A DNA stretch of 64,000 bases from Niabella insulamsoli (GTDB taxonomy: Bacteria > Bacteroidota > Bacteroidia > Chitinophagales > Chitinophagaceae): positions 2,046,001-2,110,000 of the forward strand of contig NZ_CP190246.1 of assembly GCF_039652435.2 (NCBI RefSeq). The letters are read 5' to 3'. The notes under the pieces are model-generated. The model was not told the origin of the DNA. It was given only the letters and a program-made list of their open reading frames with translations, and searched no databases. The position numbers were made by a program, and so were the translations under genes. Each line of letters begins with the position of its first letter. Positions within the stretch are counted from its first letter, which is position 1. This document shows positions 60,220-64,000 of this stretch, piece after piece.

Positions 60220-62514
60220 CTAAATCATTATATGCGCCCGCGCCTGCCGGGCGGCGGCCACCATGTTTTCCAATGCGGCTTTTGTCTCCGGCCATTTCCG
60301 GGTTTTAAGCCCACAATCGGGGTTTACCCATAGGTGTTCCGCCGGAAGCAATGCGGCTGCTTTTTCTAAAAGATCGGCCATCTCTTTGGCTGAAGGTACG
60401 CGGGGCGAATGAATATCATACACGCCTGGCCCAATCTCGTTGGGGTATTTGAAATGCGCGAAAGCCTGTAACAACTCCATTTGTGACCGCGACGTTTCAA
60501 TCGTAATCACATCTGCGTCCATAGCCGCAATATGTTCTATTATATCGTTGAATTCGCTATAACACATATGGGTATGGATTTGTGTTTCATTTGCAACTCC
60601 GCCGGCCGTTATACGAAAGGCTTCTACCGCCCATTGGAGATAGTCCGCTCTCTTGGCCTTGCGCAATGGCAGGCCTTCCCGGATAGCAGCTTCGTCAATT
60701 TGTATGATGCTGATGCCAGCTTTTTCAAGCGCCAACACCTCATCGCGAATAGCCAACGCAATCTGATTGGTGGTGAGGCTCCTTTCCTGATCATCCCTTA
60801 CGAAAGACCATTGTAATATAGTGACAGGGCCGGTAAGCATCCCTTTCATCCATTTGTCCGTTTGGCTAGCAGCGAACTGGCTCCAGCGCACCGTCATGTC
60901 ATTGGTACGACTAATATCTCCGTAAATCACCGGAGGCTTAACACAGCGGCTGCCGTAGCTTTGCACCCACCCGTTTTTAGTAAATAAAAAGCCTGCTAAT
61001 TGCTCTCCGAAATATTCCACCATGTCGTTGCGTTCAAATTCGCCGTGCACCAGCACATCGAGGCCTACCGCTTCCTGCCAACGAATGATTTCTATAGTAG
61101 CGTTTTGTATGGCCTTATCGTACGCCTCCGGCGATAGCTCGCCTTTTTTCAGTTTAGCGCGCAATTGCCTGATATCATCAGTTTGAGGAAAAGAGCCGAT
61201 GGTTGTTGTGGGAAAGGCCGGTAAATTGAGACGTTTTTTTTGAATTTTTTGACGGGTTTTAAAATCTGCTTTTCGTTCAACGTCCGCAACATTTAGCGCT
61301 GCGAGACGGTCTTGCACTTTTTTGCTATGTACTTTATTGGAAGTCCGTCGGCTTTTAATGGCTTCACCATTCGGGTTTAAAAGGCTTGTATCACCTGAAG
61401 CTATTTTTTTCAGTGTTACCACCTCATCCAATTTTTGTTTGGCAAAGGCCATCCAGTTCCTGATCTCGGGATCAATCCCCGTTTCTGCGTCGAGGTCAAT
61501 CGGTGTATGTAAAAGCGAGCAGGAAGGCGCTATAATCAGTCGTTCTGCACCTAATTTTTCTAAGGCTTTGCTGATAAAAGACAATGAATTTTCAAAATCA
61601 TTTTTCCAAATATTTCTACCATCCACAACGCCCAATGACAATATCAAATTTTGAGGGATTTCAGCCAGTACATCTTCCAATTGCCCCGGCGCTCTTACTA
61701 AATCGATATGAAGCGCTGCAACCGGCAGGTTCAAAGCAAGCAATGTATTATCCAGCAAACCCTCAAAATAGGTGGCTACCATCAGTTTTAGACCATAGAC
61801 TTCTTTTTTTAAATATTGATATGCGTGAGTGAATGTCGCTTTTTCTTTTTCTGATAAATCTAAGGCAAGGAAAGGTTCATCCAGTTGCACCCAGTTAGCG
61901 CCTAATTGTTGAAGGCGTTGAAGTATCTGAACATAAACCGGCAGCAGCTTTTTTATCAGGTCAGTCCGATCAAACCCTTCTTCCTTTTCTTTCCCCAGCA
62001 GCAGGTAGCTTACCGGGCCGATCAGCACAGGTTTCGCCTTATCCCCCACGACCGCCTTTGCAGCCACGAATTCACCAAAAACCTTTTCGGAAAAAAGTTT
62101 GAATTCCTGATCGGCCGTGAACTCCGGAACGATATAATGATAATTTGTGTCAAACCATTTGGTCATTTCCATTGCGGTTACGTCAAGCCCGTTCTTTTGA
62201 TAACCCCTGGCCATTGCAAAATAAAGATCGGTTTCATTGTTGCTCTTCACTTCTGTGAGTACAGCGCTGTAACGTTTAGGAATGGCGCCTAGCATGAGGC
62301 TCATATCCAGCGTTTGATCATAGAAGCTAAAATCGTTGCAGGGGATTAAATCAAGCCCGGCCTGCAGCTGCGTTTGCCAGTTTTCCTGCCTGATTTTAAA
62401 TGCTGTTTTCTGAAGATCGCTCAGATCGATGTTGCCTGCCCAATACTGTTCGCAAGCTTTCTTCAATTGTCTTTGACCACCAATACGCGGGTAGCCGAGG
62501 TTTTGCGTTTGCAT
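60220..62514 (-). CDS. metE: Cobalamin-independent methionine synthase
   Basis: A 764-residue enzyme that transfers a methyl group from 5-methyl-tetrahydropteroyl-glutamate to homocysteine. The length is normal. The N-terminal domain starts MQTQNLGYPRIGGQRQLKKA. The C-terminal catalytic domain has FPTTTIGSFPQTDDIRQLRA, HGEFERNDMVEYFGEQLAGF, the zinc ligands in IHTHMCYSEFNDI (His and Cys) and NPDCGLKTRKWPE (Cys), and IDEAAIREGLPL. A cobalamin riboswitch lies directly upstream, so expression should fall when B12 is available. This implies that the cell also has, or imports B12 for, the B12-dependent MetH, which is not in the window. Confidence 0.97.
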   Translation of the reverse strand: MQTQNLGYPRIGGQRQLKKACEQYWAGNIDLSDLQKTAFKIRQENWQTQLQAGLDLIPCNDFSFYDQTLDMSLMLGAIPKRYSAVLTEVKSNNETDLYFAMARGYQKNGLDVTAMEMTKWFDTNYHYIVPEFTADQEFKLFSEKVFGEFVAAKAVVGDKAKPVLIGPVSYLLLGKEKEEGFDRTDLIKKLLPVYVQILQRLQQLGANWVQLDEPFLALDLSEKEKATFTHAYQYLKKEVYGLKLMVATYFEGLLDNTLLALNLPVAALHIDLVRAPGQLEDVLAEIPQNLILSLGVVDGRNIWKNDFENSLSFISKALEKLGAERLIIAPSCSLLHTPIDLDAETGIDPEIRNWMAFAKQKLDEVVTLKKIASGDTSLLNPNGEAIKSRRTSNKVHSKKVQDRLAALNVADVERKADFKTRQKIQKKRLNLPAFPTTTIGSFPQTDDIRQLRAKLKKGELSPEAYDKAIQNATIEIIRWQEAVGLDVLVHGEFERNDMVEYFGEQLAGFLFTKNGWVQSYGSRCVKPPVIYGDISRTNDMTVRWSQFAASQTDKWMKGMLTGPVTILQWSFVRDDQERSLTTNQIALAIRDEVLALEKAGISIIQIDEAAIREGLPLRKAKRADYLQWAVEAFRITAGGVANETQIHTHMCYSEFNDIIEHIAAMDADVITIETSRSQMELLQAFAHFKYPNEIGPGVYDIHSPRVPSAKEMADLLEKAAALLPAEHLWVNPDCGLKTRKWPETKAALENMVAAARQARAHIMI

Positions 62515-62644
62515 TAAAATTCGTTTTAAATTAGAAGAATACTTTTATAGGACAGCTTTGCGAAATACAGACTGGTGGCACTTTGCAGGATAAACCTGAC
62601 AAGAGGGGTCCAACGCAGACCTTTACTTTAATACGCGAAAGCAA

Positions 62645-62850
62645 GTCTCCCAATAAAGGCAGGTCTCCTGGCTTGTAGTATTCCGGTTGCCCTTCCCATC
62701 CGGTTTTTCGAACAGTGAGCACTGATCAACCGAAACCTTTTTAACTACTTACAGTTGCGCGACAGCCCGTGACTTAAACACGGTTCCCTTTTCATACTGA
62801 TTTCCATCAGTCACCTTCTTGGTTTCCATAAAAGCAGCACAGAATATTTC
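62645..62850 (-). promoter_or_regulatory. Cobalamin riboswitch before metE
   Basis: Read on the minus strand, the element contains AAGGGAACCGTG, then GTCACGGGCTGTCGCGCAAC and CTGTAAGT, then GGATGGGAAGGGCAACCGG, and ends with the B12 box AGCCAGGAGACCTGCC (62658-62673). The order and spacing fit the cobalamin aptamer. It sits about 140 bp before the metE start, in the 505-bp gap 62515-63019. The rest of that gap (62851-63019) is AT-rich and holds no recognisable gene. Confidence 0.95.
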
Positions 62851-63019
62851 TAAATGCTAAGCAAATTTAGTTTAACAATACATATCATCTATAAATAGAC
62901 GAAATTTTAGTGGTTTAGTCTATCATTAAAAATTTATAAAGAATATAATTCTTTTTATATTTCTTTTCCAGGGGTGAGAAAGGGCTTTGTAAGTTTCAGT
63001 TCATTTATCGATCAGAATA

Positions 63020-64000
63020 TTAGTTTTGCCCCTTTTTATTTTTGTCAATTTTAAAATTGAAGATGAGTTCGGGTCCTGCTGCGCCGGCGATAGGGTTATA
63101 ATCCACAATTATCTCATTATGCCCGTTATTAATTTGAAAGGCTTTCGAAGGCCTTGCTGTCTCTAGAAGTTCCTTTGAAGCAGTGTAGTGTTTTAATACC
63201 TGGTCATCGTCAAAGACGACCAGCTCCCCAGGCTTCAGCTCAAAAGGAATACGCAATTCCCTGGCTCCTGACCTTAAATAAATGCCCGCCACATTGTGTG
63301 TGGCATTCGGCGATACGCGTATCGCGAATTTCAAGGGCTGTGTTGGCCCCGACGAATAAAAATCAAAAACAGAATGCGTGGGCTGGCCCGGTTCGCGTGC
63401 ATAATTTTGATGCCGGTAGTCGAGGGAAATGACTGTCGCGCCTGTGCTTTCCAGAATATGCTCTGGCAGCGTGTTTCGCTCGTGTTCGTTTTGAAGCTTA
63501 CCTTGTTCGGGCTCCCAACTTTCGATGAGTTGGATGCGCGGATGTTCAAGCGTACCTTCCAGGCTGTACAAATTATATACATTGCGAAGCAGCTCTTTTT
63601 GCTTATTGCTTAAAGAACCTTTTAATCTCACCGCTTCCCAATCTTTTATGGCTTTAAGAATTTGCTCACCTTCAGGATTTTTTTTAATAATCTGCGGAGA
63701 TATATAAAAATCAACGCCCGTCTCATAACCCGCACAAAGGCCCATGATCCATTGTATATCTTTAAGCGTTGTACTGTCCCTGATACTAAATTGCCCCATT
63801 TTTCGCGGCAACAAATCGTCCTTTAGTGCGGCCTGTACGCGCAAGCGATGGTCGAGCTGTGACTCTCTAAAACTTTTCGACCACCAGGGTTCGCCCCAAC
63901 TCTCATTAGAAAGATAATGCCAGGCGTAGTGCATTACATCGCTTGAATTGGCCACAATATTTTTGTCCTTAAGATGTTTAAAAAAAACGTCAATAAAACG
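63020..64000 (-). CDS. C-terminal part of an unrecognised, probably glycan-related protein (partial)
   Basis: The frame is open to the right window edge (15 codons above the first GTG), so the start is missing. About 325 residues are visible. The first part (MHYAWHYLSNESWGEPWWSK, TTLKDIQWIMGLCAGYETGV) looks like the end of a barrel-type hydrolase. The second, from ~175 on, is a beta-sandwich (FAIRVSPNATHNVAGIYLRS, LRIPFELKPGELVVFDDDQV). The pattern recalls the accessory C-terminal domains of large glycosidases, but I do not recognise the family. A weak poly-charged tail (IDKNKKGQN) ends it. Confidence 0.5.
   Translation of the reverse strand, partial: RFIDVFFKHLKDKNIVANSSDVMHYAWHYLSNESWGEPWWSKSFRESQLDHRLRVQAALKDDLLPRKMGQFSIRDSTTLKDIQWIMGLCAGYETGVDFYISPQIIKKNPEGEQILKAIKDWEAVRLKGSLSNKQKELLRNVYNLYSLEGTLEHPRIQLIESWEPEQGKLQNEHERNTLPEHILESTGATVISLDYRHQNYAREPGQPTHSVFDFYSSGPTQPLKFAIRVSPNATHNVAGIYLRSGARELRIPFELKPGELVVFDDDQVLKHYTASKELLETARPSKAFQINNGHNEIIVDYNPIAGAAGPELIFNFKIDKNKKGQN

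Overview
The window is chromosomal DNA from a Bacteroidota bacterium, most likely a Chitinophagaceae-like member. The signs are a DUF4270 protein, MbnP/MauG proteins, many secreted Cys-type sulfatases, many promoters of the TAnnTTTG class, and host DNA of moderate GC. The genus is inference only.

Layout. 1-10.7 kb holds core genes: the end of a DUF4270 protein, metK, gyrA and a secreted repeat-like protein. These are followed by a xylose catabolic unit (xylA-xylB plus a LacI-family regulator, with a LacI-type palindrome before xylA) and a small DUF1328 membrane protein. 10.8-18.6 kb is an AT-rich accessory island framed by two nearly identical direct repeats of about 0.67 and 0.78 kb. Inside it are a frameshifted XRE regulator, a complete retron, and a second module with its own promoter. 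The retron has a phosphoribosyltransferase-like effector with a probable C-terminal winged helix, an msr-msd RNA with paired a1/a2 ends, a reverse transcriptase with NAxxH/YADD/VTG motifs, and a third gene resembling a PD-(D/E)XK nuclease. The second module is an HTH-ImmA/IrrE metallopeptidase with palindromes over its promoter, plus an unknown protein. This island is the most interesting part of the window.

18.8-29 kb holds a surface protein with an odd split domain, an isolated sulfatase, and an ArsR-led five-gene operon (ArsR, SRPBCC, YdeI-like, DoxX-like, DUF4256) with a duplicated operator. tRNA-Cys follows, then a nucleoside phosphorylase, dapF, a Nudix hydrolase, an AI-2E-type permease and an EEP-family hydrolase. 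29-45 kb is a carbohydrate region. It has DeoR and AraC regulators, a lone receiver protein, a LamG-like lipoprotein, four secreted sulfatases, a GH51-like hydrolase, an esterase, and a GH78 alpha-L-rhamnosidase on the opposite strand. No SusC/SusD pair is present in the window.

45-51.9 kb is a signalling cluster: a receiver-PAS-kinase, a 1194-residue hybrid kinase with three receivers, a receiver, CheR and CheB. 51.9-56.1 kb adds another sulfatase, a beta-propeller glycosidase-like protein and a Tat-exported Gfo/Idh/MocA oxidoreductase. 56.3-60.1 kb holds CsbD and a probable redox or metal cluster (outer-membrane barrel, MauG-type dihaem peroxidase, MbnP-like lipoprotein, small CNGKC protein). 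The window closes with metE under a cobalamin riboswitch and a fragment of an unrecognised large protein.

Taken together, the sulfatases, the rhamnosidase, the GH51- and GH43-like enzymes, the esterase and the xylose genes suggest growth on a sulfated, rhamnose- and pentose-containing glycan. That is inference from gene content.
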